From: DATFEN01 sp035691285
Lineage (GTDB): Bacteria; Acidobacteriota; Vicinamibacteria; Fen-336
NCBI GenBank assembly: GCA_035691285.1
Contig: DASSJI010000237.1
Coordinates: forward strand, 1-6,133
Length of the DNA stretch: 6,133 bases
Direction: 5' to 3'
The notes under the pieces are model-generated. The model saw only the letters and a list, made by a program, of their open reading frames with translations, had not been told where the DNA came from and ran no database searches. This document shows, in pieces, positions 5,073-6,133 of this stretch (its first letter is position 1; each line of letters begins with the position of its first letter). Both the position numbers and the translations under genes were made by a program.

Positions 5073-6133
5073 ATGACGGCGCGTCGAGCTCTGCCGATCC
5101 TCCTGCTCGCGTTCGGCACCGCGCCAGCCTGGTCCCAGGATTCGCAGTACTGGACGCTGCAGTACGGACCGGTCGCCGAGCTCCTGGGCGGCGTGGTGGT
5201 GGCGAGTTCCCGCGACCTCTCCGCGAGCTACTACAACCCCGGAGCGCTCGCGCTGGCGAAGGACCCGTCGCTGCTCGCGAGCGTCGAGTCGTTCCAGGCC
5301 ACCCACATCACGACCGACGCGACCCCGCCGCTCCTCGACTTCCAGGACCTCGACATCCGGCCCGCGCCATCTCTCTTCGCCGTGGCCCTGCCGCGCAGCA
5401 TCAGCGGCGGCCACACCTGGGTCTTCTCGGGCCTCACCCGCCAGGACTTCGACATCCGCCTGGACAACTGGCTCGTCGGCGACACGGCCGGCGCCGAGGC
5501 GCTCCTCGACCAGAGCATGAGCGAGAACTGGTTCGGGTTGAGCTGGGCCCACCGCGCCGGCGAGAGCGTCGGGCTGGGCCTCACGACCTACGTCGCCTAC
5601 CGGGGCCAGCGCACGCGCTACGAGCTGTCGGGCGAGGCGGTGCGGTCGCCCGGCGCGGGAGGGGCTGTGCTCTTGATCGAGGATCTCGACTTCTCCAACT
5701 ACCGCGCCCTCTGGAAGGCCGGCATCGCGGTCAAGCGCGAGACGTGGGACCTGGGCCTCGCCGTCACCACGCCGAGCGTCGGCCTCCTCGGCAGCGGCCA
5801 GGCGTCCTACACGCGCTCCGCCATCGGCGGCGACCCAGGAAGCGGCCAGGTCGAGGCGTCGGTGAAGGTGCGCCACGAGGAGGACCTCGACTCGACCTAC
5901 CAGTCTCCGTGGTCGGTGGCGGCCGGCGCGGCCTGGCGCCGCGGCAAGAGCACGTTCCACGCGACGGCGGAGTGGTTCGGCGAGGTGGAGGCCTTCGACG
6001 TCCTCGATGTGGCCGCCTTCGCGGAGGATCCAGCAGCGGAGCGCCTCCTCGGGCGCCTCCGCCAGAAGGCCAACAGCGTCGTCAACTTCGGCTTCGGCTT
6101 CCAGCGCAACGTCAGCGACCGCTTCTCGTACTA
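5073..6133 (+). CDS. FadL/OMPP1/TodX-type outer-membrane transport protein; 3' end outside window
   Basis: The first 353 codons are in the window and remain open at the right edge. A signal peptide is clear: MTARR, a hydrophobic core LPILLLAFGTAPA, and a probable cleavage site after AWS (residue 21). Soon after comes VVVASSRDLSASYYNPGALA (residues 42-61), which matches the FadL-family N-terminal pattern of a Ser/Ala-rich turn followed by a YNP-Gly/Ala-leu motif. The rest alternates short amphipathic strands rich in Gly, Trp, Tyr and Phe, for example WFGLSWAHRAGESVGLGLTTYVAY and VVNFGFGFQRNVSDRFSY, as expected of a large barrel. FadL homologues take up long-chain fatty acids or other hydrophobic compounds through the outer membrane; the actual substrate is unknown. 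Full members are about 400-450 residues, so most of the gene is here. The ATG has no obvious Shine-Dalgarno. It is divergent from the DUF2254-phosphodiesterase operon, with 37 bp between starts. Confidence 0.75.
   Translation, partial: MTARRALPILLLAFGTAPAWSQDSQYWTLQYGPVAELLGGVVVASSRDLSASYYNPGALALAKDPSLLASVESFQATHITTDATPPLLDFQDLDIRPAPSLFAVALPRSISGGHTWVFSGLTRQDFDIRLDNWLVGDTAGAEALLDQSMSENWFGLSWAHRAGESVGLGLTTYVAYRGQRTRYELSGEAVRSPGAGGAVLLIEDLDFSNYRALWKAGIAVKRETWDLGLAVTTPSVGLLGSGQASYTRSAIGGDPGSGQVEASVKVRHEEDLDSTYQSPWSVAAGAAWRRGKSTFHATAEWFGEVEAFDVLDVAAFAEDPAAERLLGRLRQKANSVVNFGFGFQRNVSDRFSY

Noticed and set aside
5036..5119. Upstream ATG at 5119 for the DUF2254 protein
   Set aside because: It would add 28 Arg-rich residues and overlap the signal-peptide region of the divergent gene by 47 bp; the start at 5035 suits the family's usual N-terminus.
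1995..5960. 1321-residue minus-strand open frame spanning three genes
   Set aside because: It is very Arg/Gly/Pro/Ala-rich without domain character and overlaps the well-supported DUF2254 and PLC-like genes in another frame and the FadL-like gene on the opposite strand. Long stop-free shadow frames are expected at this GC content.
1..6133. tRNA, rRNA, CRISPR, insertion sequence or attachment sites
   Set aside because: No regularly spaced repeats, transposase motifs, long terminal inverted repeats or RNA-gene signatures were found by reading both strands; almost all bases are covered by five protein genes.

Overview
The window is high-GC DNA, roughly 70% by eye, from a Gram-negative bacterium. 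The evidence for an outer membrane is two predicted beta-barrel genes with signal peptides. The densely packed GC-rich genes and long antisense shadow ORFs suit a soil-type lineage such as Acidobacteria, Myxococcota, Methylomirabilota/Rokubacteria or a similar uncultured group. No phylogenetic marker gene is present, so the phylum cannot be fixed. There are five protein-coding genes, two of them cut by the window edges. I see no RNA gene, CRISPR array, insertion sequence or other mobile element.

Layout, left to right. (1) Positions 1-899, minus strand: the N-terminal 299 residues of an L-serine dehydratase (SdaA-type beta domain, GPSSSHTIGPM motif), preceded by an unusual ~80-residue extension that looks like a Tat export signal. 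(2) Positions 900-1002: a divergent intergenic region with a small hairpin, a strong Shine-Dalgarno for the dehydratase and an AT-rich island carrying repeated GTAAC/GTTAC words. (3) Positions 1003-1596, plus strand: a small outer-membrane beta-barrel protein, converging with the next gene across only 16 bp. (4) Positions 1613-3730, minus strand: a 705-residue fusion of a polytopic membrane region with a C-terminal phospholipase-C-like phosphodiesterase domain. (5) Positions 3749-5035, minus strand: a DUF2254 membrane protein, 18 bp upstream of gene 4 and almost certainly in the same operon. (6) Positions 5036-5072: a 37-bp divergent gap with no clear Shine-Dalgarno on either side. (7) Positions 5073 to the right edge, plus strand: the N-terminal 353 residues of a FadL/OMPP1-type outer-membrane transport protein.

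How the genes may work together: four of the five are envelope proteins, and the dehydratase may be exported too. The DUF2254-phosphodiesterase operon, read divergently from a FadL-like (hydrophobic-substrate) porin, suggests a role in envelope lipids or phosphodiesters, but this rests on family resemblance and gene order only. No defence system, biosynthetic cluster or clearly new system is visible. The most unusual points are the Tat-like leader on a serine dehydratase and the membrane-anchored PLC-like enzyme with an apparently altered metal site.
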